DNA from: Empedobacter falsenii
Lineage (GTDB): Bacteria > Bacteroidota > Bacteroidia > Flavobacteriales > Weeksellaceae
Assembly (NCBI RefSeq): GCF_013488205.1
Contig: NZ_CP040908.1
Location: 3,659,501 to 3,723,500, forward strand
Direction of reading: 5' to 3'
DNA: 64,000 bases
Each line of letters begins with the position of its first letter. Within the stretch, counting starts at the first letter, position 1. Below are positions 44,010-52,832 of the stretch, one piece after another. The position numbers were made by a program, and so were the translations under genes. The notes beneath the pieces are model-generated. The model was not told where the DNA came from, did not search any database, and saw only the letters and a program-made list of their open reading frames with translations.

Positions 44010-44078
44010 ATCAAAGATGAAAAACGATGAGTAAACTACTGATTTTCTATGTATCTATTTGATGATTTATTCCAAAAT
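44010..44078 (-). repeat. dispersed intergenic repeat, copy 4 (reverse orientation)
   Basis: The reverse complement shares GGAATAAATCAT, ATAGATACATAGAAA, ATCAGTAGTTTACTCATCG and CATCTTTGAT with the copies at 3.5-4.5 kb, matching copy 1 best. It lacks about 20 nt of the central hairpin region present in copy 1. It lies just after trmN6. Confidence 0.7.
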
Positions 44079-44093
44079 TTAAAAACATAAAAA

Positions 44094-44118
44094 AAAACCG
44101 AGCAATTTGCTCGGTTTT
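44094..44118. terminator. bidirectional intrinsic terminator between trmN6 and pckA
   Basis: AAAACCGAGC / GCTCGGTTTT with a 5-nt loop, preceded by an A-run and followed by T-rich sequence, lies between two convergent genes. Confidence 0.85.
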
Positions 44119-44177
44119 GTATTTATTTCTGATTTTCAAAATGAGTTAAAAACTCATTCTCAACCTCAATCTTAACC

Positions 44178-45749
44178 TTAAATAGTTGGTCCACCAGCTA
44201 ATAAATCAGCCGTTGCAAATTCTTCGAATTTCTTGAAGTTCGCTTTGAATTTATCTGCTAATTCTTTCGCATTTGCTTCGTAAGCTGCTGTAGAATCAAA
44301 AGAAGTCGCTGGACTTAATTTTTCTGAAGCAACACCTTCGATTGCAACTGGAACTTCAAACCCGAAATAAGGATCTTTTTTGAATTCTGCGTTGTTCAAA
44401 TCTCCGTTTAAAGCTGCATTGATAACCGCACGTGTATCTTTTAAAGACATACGCTCTTTTTTACCATTCCAACCTGTATTGATTAACCAAACATTTACAC
44501 CAGTTTTCTCAACTTTATCGCTCAACATTTCAGCATATTTAGTTGGGTGTAACGGCATAAATGGCGCACCAAAACATGTAGAAAATGTAGTTTGAGGCTC
44601 TGTAACACCAGCTTCTGTACCAGCAACTTTAGATGTATATCCTGAGATAAATAAGTAAGCCGCTTGATCTGGGTTTAATTTTGCAATTGGAGGGAAAACT
44701 CCGTAAGCATCAAACGATAAGAAGAAAATATTTTTAGGATTTTTTCCTACAGATGGAACTGCAATATTTTCGATATAATCAATTGGATAAGAAACACGTG
44801 TATTTTCTGTGATAGATGTATCTGTAAAATCAACCTCGTTAGTTCCTGGAATTAATTTACAGTTTTCTAATAAAGCTCCATCTTTGATCGCTGCAAAAAT
44901 TTCTGGCTCACCTTCTGGAGATAAGTTGATAACTTTTGCGTAACAACCACCTTCAAAATTGAAAACAGTATTGTCTTCTGTCCATCCGTGCTCATCATCA
45001 CCAATCAAACGTCTGTTTTTATCTGCCGATAAAGTTGTTTTTCCTGTTCCAGATAAACCAAAGAACATTGCTGTATCTCCGTTTTCACCAGAGTTTGCAG
45101 AACAGTGCATTGGTAAAGTATTTCTGAATACTGGCATGATGAAGTTTAAGGCAGAAAAAATTCCTTTTTTCATTTCTCCTGTATAACCAGTTCCACCGTT
45201 TAAAACGATTTTACGTTTAAAATTTAAGATAGAGAAATTGTGTTGTCTTGTTCCATCTTCATTAGCGTCTGCAACAAAAGTTGGTGCATTGATAATTGTC
45301 CATTCAGCATCACCAAAGTTTTTTAATTCTTCTTCCGTTGGACGAATAAACATGTTATAGATAAATAAATTAGCAGCAGGAGTTTCTGTAATTGCTCTAA
45401 TTTTTGTTTTGTAAGCATCATCAGCACAAGCAAAAGCATCGCGTACATAAATTTCGCGGTTGCTTAAATGCTCAACAACTTTATCATACAAAGCGTCAAA
45501 TTTATCAGAATCGAAAGGAATATTGATGTTTCCATCCCACCAAACGTTTTCTGCTGTAATATCATCTTTTACAATAAAACGATCTTTAGGCGAACGTCCT
45601 GTAAATTCTCCTGTTAACATATTTACTGCTCCAGAAGATGTAATTTCTCCTTGTCCTAGCTCTACCATTTTCTCCGTAAGCTCTTCAGGAGATAATTGAT
45701 AGTTAATTTTGGAATTTTTTATTCCGTAAGATGCCAATTCTATGCTCAT
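44178..45749 (-). CDS. pckA: phosphoenolpyruvate carboxykinase (ATP)
   Basis: This 523-residue enzyme interconverts oxaloacetate and phosphoenolpyruvate with ATP. It shows TGRSPKDRFIV, the kinase loop FGLSGTGKTTLSADKNR, LIGDDEHGW, FNFEGGCYAK and TRVSYPIDYI. Length is normal. It is central to gluconeogenesis, and pyk lies 3 kb away. A -7 element (TAACTTTG, 45799-45806) precedes it. It is divergent from acpP across a 228-nt region. Confidence 0.97.
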   Translation of the reverse strand: MSIELASYGIKNSKINYQLSPEELTEKMVELGQGEITSSGAVNMLTGEFTGRSPKDRFIVKDDITAENVWWDGNINIPFDSDKFDALYDKVVEHLSNREIYVRDAFACADDAYKTKIRAITETPAANLFIYNMFIRPTEEELKNFGDAEWTIINAPTFVADANEDGTRQHNFSILNFKRKIVLNGGTGYTGEMKKGIFSALNFIMPVFRNTLPMHCSANSGENGDTAMFFGLSGTGKTTLSADKNRRLIGDDEHGWTEDNTVFNFEGGCYAKVINLSPEGEPEIFAAIKDGALLENCKLIPGTNEVDFTDTSITENTRVSYPIDYIENIAVPSVGKNPKNIFFLSFDAYGVFPPIAKLNPDQAAYLFISGYTSKVAGTEAGVTEPQTTFSTCFGAPFMPLHPTKYAEMLSDKVEKTGVNVWLINTGWNGKKERMSLKDTRAVINAALNGDLNNAEFKKDPYFGFEVPVAIEGVASEKLSPATSFDSTAAYEANAKELADKFKANFKKFEEFATADLLAGGPTI

Positions 45750-45798
45750 TTTTGTGATTTTTATAGTATTTTAAAATATTAAAGGTAAAAACTTTGCA

Positions 45799-45806
45799 CA
45801 AAGTTA
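45799..45806 (-). promoter_or_regulatory. -7 promoter element (TAnnTTTG) of pckA
   Basis: TAACTTTG on the minus strand lies 49 nt before the pckA ATG. No clear -33 TTG was found. Confidence 0.45.
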
Positions 45807-45916
45807 CAATAAAAAAAAGCGTGAAAAATTTGACTTATGTCATTCACTTAAACGTTTTCGTGAATATTTATTCAGCTTATATTTGCAAGTTCTTATGCGT
45901 GCATATAAAAAAAAGC

Positions 45917-45945
45917 TTGTATTTAATATAAGTTTTATATTTTTG
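45917..45945 (+). promoter_or_regulatory. promoter of acpP-fabF-rnc (TTG and TAnnTTTG)
   Basis: TTG at 45917-45919 and TATTTTTG at 45938-45945 are separated by 18 nt, matching both Bacteroidota promoter elements. The acpP ATG lies 32 nt further on. This is the best promoter in the window. Confidence 0.65.
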
Positions 45946-45977
45946 CACTAGTTTACAACAATTAAAATTAGAAAATT

Positions 45978-46214
45978 ATGTCTGACATTACATCAAGAGT
46001 GAAAGCGATTATCGTAGATAAATTAGGAGTTGACGAAAGCGAAGTTACGCTAGAAGCAAGTTTCACTAACGATTTAGGAGCTGATTCATTAGACACAGTA
46101 GAATTAATCATGGAATTCGAAAAAGAATTTGATATCCAAATTCCAGACGATCAAGCAGAAAAAATTTCTACTGTAGGTCAAGCTGTAACATACATCGAAG
46201 ACTTAAACAAGTAA
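45978..46214 (+). CDS. acpP: acyl carrier protein
   Basis: This 78-residue acidic protein carries growing acyl chains on a phosphopantetheine attached to the serine of [14 protein letters not shown] (residue about 37). The four-helix fold and length match AcpP exactly. It is 13 nt upstream of fabF, the common arrangement for fatty acid synthesis genes. Confidence 0.98.
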   Translation: MSDITSRVKAIIVDKLGVDESEVTLEASFTNDLGADSLDTVELIMEFEKEFDIQIPDDQAEKISTVGQAVTYIEDLNK

Positions 46215-46227
46215 TAGTTCCTATTTT

Positions 46228-47481
46228 ATGGAATTAAAAAGAGTAGTAGTAACAGGTTTAGGCGCGCTAACACCAATCGGAAATACATACCAAGAATATT
46301 GGAATGGATTAGTGAATGGTGTAAGTGGCGCTGCGCCTATTACGCTTTTTGACGCAACTCTTTTTAAGACACAATTTGCTTGTGAGATCAAGAACTTCAA
46401 TATCGAAGATCATTTTGATCGTAAAGAGGCAAGAAAAATTGACCGTTGTGCCCAATTGGGAATTATTGCAGCTAGAGAGGCAATAAAACACAGTGGAATC
46501 TTAGAAGATGCAAATGTAAACAAAGAGCGTATCGGCGTTATATGGGGATCTGGTATCGGTGGAATTAAAACTTTTGAAGAAGAAGTTTCTAATTACGCAA
46601 CAGGAAATGGAACACCACGTTTCAATCCTTTCTTTATCCCTAAGATGATTGCAGATATCACGCCTGGTCATATTTCAATGGAATTTGGTCTTATGGGACC
46701 TAATTATACAACTGTTTCGGCATGTGCCTCTTCTACAAACGCAATTATTGATGCTTACATGTTATTAAGACTTGGAAAAGCTGATGCAATTGTTGCAGGA
46801 GGGTCAGAAGCTGCGATTACAGCTGCAAGTATTGGAGGTTTCAATGCATTACATGCGTTATCTACACGAAATGATGATCCACAAACTGCTTCTCGTCCAT
46901 TCGACAAAGACCGCGACGGTTTTGTAATGGGAGAAGGGGCTGGAAGTATTATTTTAGAAGAATACGAACATGCAATTGCGCGTGGAGCTACAATTTATGC
47001 AGAATTAGTAGGGACAGGAATGACAGCAGATGCTCACCATATTACAGCACCGCATCCAGAAGGATTAGGCGCACTTAATGTGATGAGAGAGGCTTTATTA
47101 GACGCAAATATCAGTGTAGAAGATGTAGATCATATTAATATGCATGGTACATCGACTGGATTAGGAGATATTGCAGAATCTAAAGCTATTCAAAAATTAT
47201 TTGGAGAACATGCTTATAATATTCAAATCAATTCAACAAAATCTATGACTGGTCACTTATTAGGTGGCGCAGGGATTATTGAAGCGATTTCGGCTATTGG
47301 AGCAATCAATAACAGTATCGTTCCACCAACAATTAATCATTTTACGGATGATGAAAATCTTGATCCGAAAATCGATTATACATTTAACAAAGCAAAAGAG
47401 AAAAATGTAGATTATGCATTGAGTAATACTTTTGGTTTCGGTGGTCACAATGCTTGTGTGATATTTAAGAAGTATAAGTAA
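46228..47481 (+). CDS. fabF: beta-ketoacyl-ACP synthase II
   Basis: This 417-residue thiolase-fold enzyme elongates fatty acids by condensing malonyl-ACP with acyl-ACP. The nucleophile is the cysteine in VSACASSTNAI (about residue 165), and the two histidines are in MHGTSTGLGD and TKSMTGHLLGGAG. NTFGFGGHNA closes the fold. It shares one base with the start of rnc, indicating coupled translation. Confidence 0.97.
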   Translation: MELKRVVVTGLGALTPIGNTYQEYWNGLVNGVSGAAPITLFDATLFKTQFACEIKNFNIEDHFDRKEARKIDRCAQLGIIAAREAIKHSGILEDANVNKERIGVIWGSGIGGIKTFEEEVSNYATGNGTPRFNPFFIPKMIADITPGHISMEFGLMGPNYTTVSACASSTNAIIDAYMLLRLGKADAIVAGGSEAAITAASIGGFNALHALSTRNDDPQTASRPFDKDRDGFVMGEGAGSIILEEYEHAIARGATIYAELVGTGMTADAHHITAPHPEGLGALNVMREALLDANISVEDVDHINMHGTSTGLGDIAESKAIQKLFGEHAYNIQINSTKSMTGHLLGGAGIIEAISAIGAINNSIVPPTINHFTDDENLDPKIDYTFNKAKEKNVDYALSNTFGFGGHNACVIFKKYK

Positions 47482-48233
47482 TGTCTTTCTTAAAAAAATT
47501 ATTTTCTTTTAAAAATCATCGTGATGATTCAAATTCATCTGATCCTTTTTTGAAATTTTTGAAGTCGATTTTGGGTTATACTCCTCGCAATGTTGAGGTT
47601 TTTAAAGAAGCATTTACCCACAGATCTGCACAGAAAAAAGATGAAAATGGAAACAGTATAAACTTTGAAAGATTAGAGTTTTTAGGAGATGCATTACTTG
47701 GTGCTTCTGCAGCAATGTACTTATACTACAAAGCGCCCGATCAACAAGAAGGTTATTTGACAAAAATGCGCTCTAAAATTGTTTCGCGTAAACAATTGAA
47801 TGCCGTTTCCAAACAACTTGGCTTGTTAGATTATTTGGATCCAATGAACAATCACAACAATTTGGGTGAAGACGTAAATGGTGATATGTTGGAGGCGTTG
47901 GTAGGAGCAATTTATGTTGATGGAGGCATAGATGCTGTACAAAAATTTATTCAAATCAAAATTATTGACCCTTATGCGGATTTAGATCGTTTGGAACACA
48001 CGATTACAAGTCACAAATCGTTGATTTTGGAATGGAGTCAAAAAACGAGAAATACGATAAGATTCAATACATTTGAGGAGCAAAACGCAGAAGATTTGCA
48101 GGTTTTTGTATCAGTTATCCGTCTCAATGATAAAGTCATCTCGAAAGGGAGAGGAACTTCTAAAAAGAAAGCGGAGGAAAGTGCAGCAAAACGCGCCTAC
48201 TATTCGCTACAAAAGAAAATAGAAAAAGTTTAG
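47481..48233 (+). CDS. rnc: ribonuclease III
   Basis: This 250-residue endonuclease cuts double-stranded RNA in rRNA and mRNA processing. The catalytic signature NFERLEFLGDALLGA and the second acidic site GDMLEALVGAIYVDGG are both intact. A double-stranded RNA-binding domain occupies about residues 180-248 (SHKSLILEWSQKTR, GRGTSKKKAEESAAKRAY). It follows fabF with a one-base overlap. Confidence 0.95.
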   Translation: MSFLKKLFSFKNHRDDSNSSDPFLKFLKSILGYTPRNVEVFKEAFTHRSAQKKDENGNSINFERLEFLGDALLGASAAMYLYYKAPDQQEGYLTKMRSKIVSRKQLNAVSKQLGLLDYLDPMNNHNNLGEDVNGDMLEALVGAIYVDGGIDAVQKFIQIKIIDPYADLDRLEHTITSHKSLILEWSQKTRNTIRFNTFEEQNAEDLQVFVSVIRLNDKVISKGRGTSKKKAEESAAKRAYYSLQKKIEKV

Positions 48234-48237
48234 AAAC

Positions 48238-48696
48238 ATGGCAGAATTACTCTTATATGATGATTGGATAGATTTTCATCTCATAGGCGTAAATTCTAGT
48301 TTTAACACTTCTACACAATTTATTTTCCATCTCAACTCTACTTTTGATACGCGTTTTGAGCGTATTCACGATTTGGATATTCGGTTAGATGAGCATACTT
48401 ATTTTTTCGAAACCTATCAATGGTTAGATGAAGCAAATAAAATAGATTATCATATCATTAAAAATACACCAAATCAATCCGATTTTAAAAAAAATGAAGT
48501 AGATTTATCAAATCTTTTCAAAGAGAGCGTTATTCTTGTACCAAATTACAAGGATTGCAATTATGTTGTAAAAATCTCTGGTTGGGAAGATGAACTACAA
48601 TATCTTCAACTACCATTTGTAGAAAAAGATTTTATAAAAACGATCAAAAAAATAGATATCGATTTGATTAACAATGCAGATCAATTGGTTTTCTAA
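48238..48696 (+). CDS. IPExxxVDY-family-like protein
   Basis: This 152-residue protein lies between rnc and pyk, as IPExxxVDY family proteins do in Bacteroidota. The matching motif here is diverged: VPNYKDCNYVVKISGW near residues 101-116. The family name and typical context come from memory. The function is unknown. There is no signal peptide. It starts 4 nt after rnc, so it is in the same operon. Confidence 0.7.
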   Translation: MAELLLYDDWIDFHLIGVNSSFNTSTQFIFHLNSTFDTRFERIHDLDIRLDEHTYFFETYQWLDEANKIDYHIIKNTPNQSDFKKNEVDLSNLFKESVILVPNYKDCNYVVKISGWEDELQYLQLPFVEKDFIKTIKKIDIDLINNADQLVF

Positions 48697-48728
48697 CAAA
48701 ATATTGTGCATAAAAAAAGGGAAAAATT

Positions 48729-50171
48729 ATGATTTACGATAGACAATATCTTAAAAAGACAAAAATTGTCGCGACTTTAGGTCCGGCAACAGAAAGTCCA
48801 GAGATTTTATTAGAAATGATGAGAAAAGGAACAGATGTGTTCCGTATCAACTTTTCACACGCAGATTATGCGGATGTGAAACGTAAGATTGAAACAATTC
48901 ATCAATTAAATAACGATCATGGCTACAATACAGCAATTTTAGCAGATTTACAAGGTCCTAAGTTACGTATTGGAAAAATGGAACACGAAGATTTTATCAT
49001 CAATCCAGGAGATATTTTAACTTTCACAAACGAAGATGTTGTAGGAACGAAAGAAAAAGTTTTTATGACGTACAAAAAGTTTGCGCAAGACGTGCAAGTG
49101 GGAGAAAATATTTTGATTGATGACGGAAAATTAATCTTCAAAGTAATCGAGACAAACGGAACGGATACTGTAAAAGCAGAAACGATTCAAGGAGGTCCAT
49201 TGCGTTCTAAAAAAGGAGTTAACTTACCAAATACAAATATTTCTTTACCAGCTTTAACAGAAAAAGATAAAGAAGATGCAAAATTCGCAATCGAAAATCG
49301 TGTAGATTGGTTTGCATTATCTTTCGTTCGTTCTGGACAAGATGTAAAAGATTTATCAGAATTTATCAAAGAAAATGGAACATTAAAAATTCCAATTATC
49401 TCTAAAATCGAAAAACCAGAAGCATTAGAAAATATTGATGATATTTTAGAATTTTCTGATGGATTAATGGTTGCTCGTGGAGATTTAGGAGTTGAGGTTC
49501 CGTTTGAAATCGTTCCAAAAGCCCAAAAAAAATTAATTGACAAAGCGAAATTAGCTCGTAAACCAGTTATTGTTGCAACGCAAATGATGGAAACAATGAT
49601 TTCTAGTTTGACACCAACTCGTGCTGAGGTTTCTGACGTTGCAAATGCAGTTTTTGATGGTGCGGATGCGGTAATGTTATCTGGAGAAACTTCTGTAGGA
49701 CAATATCCTGTACAAGTTATCGAGAAAATGACAAAAATTCTTCAAACTGTTGAAGATGATGATCACGTACATGTACCAGAACACAAACCAAAGATCAAAA
49801 ACGAACGTTTTGTAACTGATATGGTTTGTTATAATGCGGCTAGAATGGCAGAAGATACAGGAGCGAAAGCAATTGCAACTTTAACGTATTCTGGTTATAC
49901 AGCTTTCCAAATTTCTTCTCATCGTCCAAATTCATTTATCTTGGTATTCAACCCAAGTAAACGTATTAACCGTATGTTGAATTTGTTGTGGGGAGTGAAA
50001 GCAATCAATTACGATCCTCGCGATACTTCTACCGATCAAACGGTAACTGAGGTAAATATCTTGGCGAAAAATGCAGGTTATGTAGAATATGGTGATTATA
50101 TCATCAATCTTAATGCAATGCCAGCATTTGAGAAAGGAATTACAAATACATTACGTATTTCGATGATTTAA
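48729..50171 (+). CDS. pyk: pyruvate kinase
   Basis: This 480-residue enzyme converts phosphoenolpyruvate and ADP to pyruvate and ATP. It has TKIVATLGPATESPE, RINFSHADY, the catalytic lysine and metal-binding glutamate in SKIEKPEALENID, MVARGDLGVEVP and VATQMMETMISSLTPTRAEV. The C-terminal domain is of normal length. It ends with a strong terminator at 50193. Confidence 0.97.
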   Translation: MIYDRQYLKKTKIVATLGPATESPEILLEMMRKGTDVFRINFSHADYADVKRKIETIHQLNNDHGYNTAILADLQGPKLRIGKMEHEDFIINPGDILTFTNEDVVGTKEKVFMTYKKFAQDVQVGENILIDDGKLIFKVIETNGTDTVKAETIQGGPLRSKKGVNLPNTNISLPALTEKDKEDAKFAIENRVDWFALSFVRSGQDVKDLSEFIKENGTLKIPIISKIEKPEALENIDDILEFSDGLMVARGDLGVEVPFEIVPKAQKKLIDKAKLARKPVIVATQMMETMISSLTPTRAEVSDVANAVFDGADAVMLSGETSVGQYPVQVIEKMTKILQTVEDDDHVHVPEHKPKIKNERFVTDMVCYNAARMAEDTGAKAIATLTYSGYTAFQISSHRPNSFILVFNPSKRINRMLNLLWGVKAINYDPRDTSTDQTVTEVNILAKNAGYVEYGDYIINLNAMPAFEKGITNTLRISMI

Positions 50172-50192
50172 TAAAATCAATAATAATAGTTT

Positions 50193-50221
50193 AAAGCGTT
50201 CAATTTTTGAACGCTTTTTTT
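50193..50221 (+). terminator. intrinsic terminator of pyk
   Basis: AAAGCGTTCA / TGAACGCTTT with a 5-nt loop is followed by at least six Ts. It lies 21 nt past the pyk stop codon. Confidence 0.9.
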
Positions 50222-50302
50222 GTATGTTAAAGAAAAAAATGATTTTAAAAGATTTGTTAAAATATAATTTATTAACTTCGTCAGTTCGAATTAGAAGAAT
50301 TT

Positions 50303-51295
50303 ATGTGTATTTATAACGTGATATTATCTGGAGGAGTAGGAAGTCGTTTATGGCCACTTTCTCGTAAAAGCCATCCAAAACAATATTTACCTTTGTTTAA
50401 TGAGCAATCATTATTTGAGTTAACGATTCAACGTAATCGTCCAATTGCCGATAAATTAATTGTGATTGGGAATAAAGATAATGACCATTTAAGTCAAGAA
50501 GTTTTAGATAAACTTGATGTTGAATACACAAAAATTGTAGAAGCTGTTCCACGTAATACAGCAGCGGCAATTGCATTTGCAGCTTTAGCAGTTGAGGATG
50601 ATGATATTCTAATTGTTACACCATCTGATCATTTGATTGAAGATATGGAAGCTTATCAAGTTGCAATGAAAAAAGCGATTGCGCTAGCCGAAAAAGATTA
50701 TATCGTAACATTTGGTGTTCATCCGACTCGTCCAGAAACGGGTTATGGTTATATTGAGCACAAAGGAGATAATGTACTTTCTTTCCGCGAAAAACCAAAT
50801 CATATTACTGCGCAAGATTTTATCGAGCAAGGAAACTTTTTGTGGAATAGTGGAATGTTTTGTTTCAAAGCAAAAATTTTACTGAAAGAATTAAAGAAAT
50901 TTGAGAAAGATATTTACGAAGCTTCAAAAATTGCTTGGTCTGACAATATTAACGGAGAATTGAACGAAGAACTTTCAATGAATATTCCATCAAATAGTAT
51001 CGATTACGCCGTAATGGAACGAAGCAAGAAGATAAAAGTAGTTCCAGCAAAATTTGTTTGGAATGATTTAGGTTCTTTCGAATCGTTGTATGATTATTTT
51101 ATAATGAACGGACATTATGTCGATCGTAATGGAAACATGGTGATTGGAACAGATGTTTATACTTCTTTTGTTGGTTTGCAAAATACCATTTTTGTGAATA
51201 CCCCGACAGCGAATTTAATTCTACAAAAAGAATATTCGCAGGAAGTAAAGAATGTTTACACGCATTTAGAAAAAATAAATTCTGAATTAATTTAA
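50303..51295 (+). CDS. manC: mannose-1-phosphate guanylyltransferase
   Basis: This 330-residue enzyme makes GDP-mannose from mannose-1-phosphate and GTP. It has the pyrophosphorylase loop ILSGGVGSRLWPLSRKSHPKQ, VEAVPRNTAAAIAFAAL, VTPSDHLI, SFREKP and NSGMFCFKA. The C-terminal isomerase domain of bifunctional ManC enzymes is absent, so this is the short form. It is the first gene of locus 2. A TAACTTCG sequence at 50273-50280 resembles a -7 element. It is followed by its own terminator. Confidence 0.93.
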   Translation: MCIYNVILSGGVGSRLWPLSRKSHPKQYLPLFNEQSLFELTIQRNRPIADKLIVIGNKDNDHLSQEVLDKLDVEYTKIVEAVPRNTAAAIAFAALAVEDDDILIVTPSDHLIEDMEAYQVAMKKAIALAEKDYIVTFGVHPTRPETGYGYIEHKGDNVLSFREKPNHITAQDFIEQGNFLWNSGMFCFKAKILLKELKKFEKDIYEASKIAWSDNINGELNEELSMNIPSNSIDYAVMERSKKIKVVPAKFVWNDLGSFESLYDYFIMNGHYVDRNGNMVIGTDVYTSFVGLQNTIFVNTPTANLILQKEYSQEVKNVYTHLEKINSELI

Positions 51296-51301
51296 ATACT
51301 T

Positions 51302-51327
51302 AGCACTCGATTTGAGTGCTTTTTTTA
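51302..51327 (+). terminator. intrinsic terminator of manC
   Basis: AGCACTC / GAGTGCT with a 5-nt loop is followed by about seven Ts. It lies 7 nt after the manC stop codon, separating manC from the rest of locus 2. Confidence 0.88.
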
Positions 51328-51364
51328 TGTCATAAAAGCTTAAAATTAATTCAATATAAATCCT

Positions 51365-51372
51365 TAAATTTG
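51365..51372 (+). promoter_or_regulatory. -7 promoter element (TAnnTTTG) of the locus 2 operon
   Basis: TAAATTTG lies 24 nt before the ATG at 51397 and right after the manC terminator. It supports a new transcription start for the long operon and the choice of 51397 over the upstream in-frame ATG at 51316. Confidence 0.5.
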
Positions 51373-51396
51373 TCGTTCCAACAATATTATTATAAA

Positions 51397-51816
51397 ATGA
51401 CAACGGGAATTACATTCGGTATATTTGACCTTCTTCATGCAGGTCATGTGATGATGCTCGAAGAAGCCAAAAGACAATGCGACTACTTAATTGTAGGGCT
51501 TAATACTGATCCTGCAAGTGTAGACCCTTCAAAAAATAGTCCTACTCAATCTATTGTAGAGCGTTATATTCAATTAGAAGGTTGTCGATATGTCGACGAA
51601 ATCATTCCCTACGAAACCGAACAAGATTTGTTTGATATGTTAAGTGCTTTACCAATAAATGTTAGAGTTATTGGCGAAGAATATCGAAATATCGACTTTA
51701 CGGGAAAACAATATTGTTTAGATAATAATATTCAAATTTACTACAACAAGCGTACACACCGCTTCTCTAGTTCTGGATTAAGAAAAGTAGTTGCGACTTC
51801 TGAAAAGGAGAAATAA
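51397..51816 (+). CDS. cytidylyltransferase-family nucleotidyltransferase (TagD-like)
   Basis: From the ATG at 51397 the protein has 139 residues. The longer frame from 51316 would start inside the manC terminator and the promoter. ITFGIFDLLHAGHVMML carries the HxGH nucleotide-binding motif, and RFSSSGLRK near the end corresponds to the second conserved motif. Related enzymes make CDP-glycerol or activate other phosphates. The likely reaction here is glycerol-3-phosphate cytidylylation, but the substrate is not certain. It shares one base with the next gene, so it heads the operon. Confidence 0.82.
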   Translation: MTTGITFGIFDLLHAGHVMMLEEAKRQCDYLIVGLNTDPASVDPSKNSPTQSIVERYIQLEGCRYVDEIIPYETEQDLFDMLSALPINVRVIGEEYRNIDFTGKQYCLDNNIQIYYNKRTHRFSSSGLRKVVATSEKEK

Positions 51817-52832
51817 TGAAAACAGTATTAATAACTGGTGTAGCTGGTTTTATAGGTTACCATTTAGCTGAAAAATTAATCGAAAAAAATATCAAAGTTG
51901 TTGGAATTGATAATATTAACGATTATTACACTATTCAGTTAAAATATGATCGATTAAAAGAATTAGGAATCAATCAAGAATTTGCTTCAAATTTTGATCA
52001 GAAAGTTCTATCTTCTAAACACGAAGAAAAGATGATTTTCTATCGAATGAATTTAGAAGACAAAGAGTCATTAGCTCAACTTTTTAAAGAATATTCTTTT
52101 GATTCGGTTGTTAATATGGCAGCTCAGGCTGGTGTTCGTTATAGTATCGAAAATCCTGATGCCTATGGACAGAGTAATTTAGTTGGTTTTCTAAATATTT
52201 TAGAATGTTGCCGAAATTATAACGTCAAAAAATTACTGTACGCAAGTAGTTCAAGTATTTACGGAAACTCTTCAGATGTTCCTTTTTCAACAAATCAAAA
52301 CGTTGATCATCCTATTAGTTTATACGCAGCTACTAAAAAAGCAAACGAGCTAATGGCGCATGCGTATAGTCATTTATACAATTTCCAAACGATAGGTTTG
52401 CGCTTTTTCACGGTTTATGGACCTTGGGGACGACCAGATATGGCCATGTTTTTGTTTACAGATGCTATTTTGAATCATCAACCCTTAAAAGTTTTTAATC
52501 ACGGTGATTTGTCACGTGATTTCACTTACATTGATGATATTATTCAAGGAATAGACAAAATACTTGAAGATAAAAATATTAAAGAAAAATACCAATTATA
52601 CAATATTGGGAATAGTAAACCTGTTCAATTAATGGATTTTATCAAAGAAGTTGAGCTTTCGACAGGTGAAAAAGCTATTTTAGAAATGTATCCGATGCAA
52701 GCAGGAGATGTCAATCAAACATGGGCTGATGTCCAAGAGTTGAAAGATAAATTTGGTTATAATCCTAATTATCCTGTTGACAAAGGAGTGTATAACTTTG
52801 TACAATGGTACAGAAAATATTATAATAAATGA
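51816..52832 (+). CDS. CapI-type UDP-glucuronate 4-epimerase family protein
   Basis: This 338-residue extended short-chain dehydrogenase begins VLITGVAGFIGYHLAEKLIE (NAD-binding glycines) and has IDNINDYY, the serine site SSSSIYGN, and the catalytic YAATKKANE (Tyr-xxx-Lys). VYGPWGRPDMA is typical of UDP-glucuronate 4-epimerases. It would interconvert UDP-glucuronate and UDP-galacturonate or the N-acetyl versions. It overlaps the UDP-sugar dehydrogenase gene by 4 nt, consistent with acting on the dehydrogenase product. Confidence 0.88.
   Translation: MKTVLITGVAGFIGYHLAEKLIEKNIKVVGIDNINDYYTIQLKYDRLKELGINQEFASNFDQKVLSSKHEEKMIFYRMNLEDKESLAQLFKEYSFDSVVNMAAQAGVRYSIENPDAYGQSNLVGFLNILECCRNYNVKKLLYASSSSIYGNSSDVPFSTNQNVDHPISLYAATKKANELMAHAYSHLYNFQTIGLRFFTVYGPWGRPDMAMFLFTDAILNHQPLKVFNHGDLSRDFTYIDDIIQGIDKILEDKNIKEKYQLYNIGNSKPVQLMDFIKEVELSTGEKAILEMYPMQAGDVNQTWADVQELKDKFGYNPNYPVDKGVYNFVQWYRKYYNK

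Noticed and set aside
44140-44158. Hairpin AATGAGTT-AAA-AACTCATT as a second terminator
   Set aside because: The stem is AT-rich and lacks a T-run on either side; the nearby element at 44094-44118 is a far better terminator.
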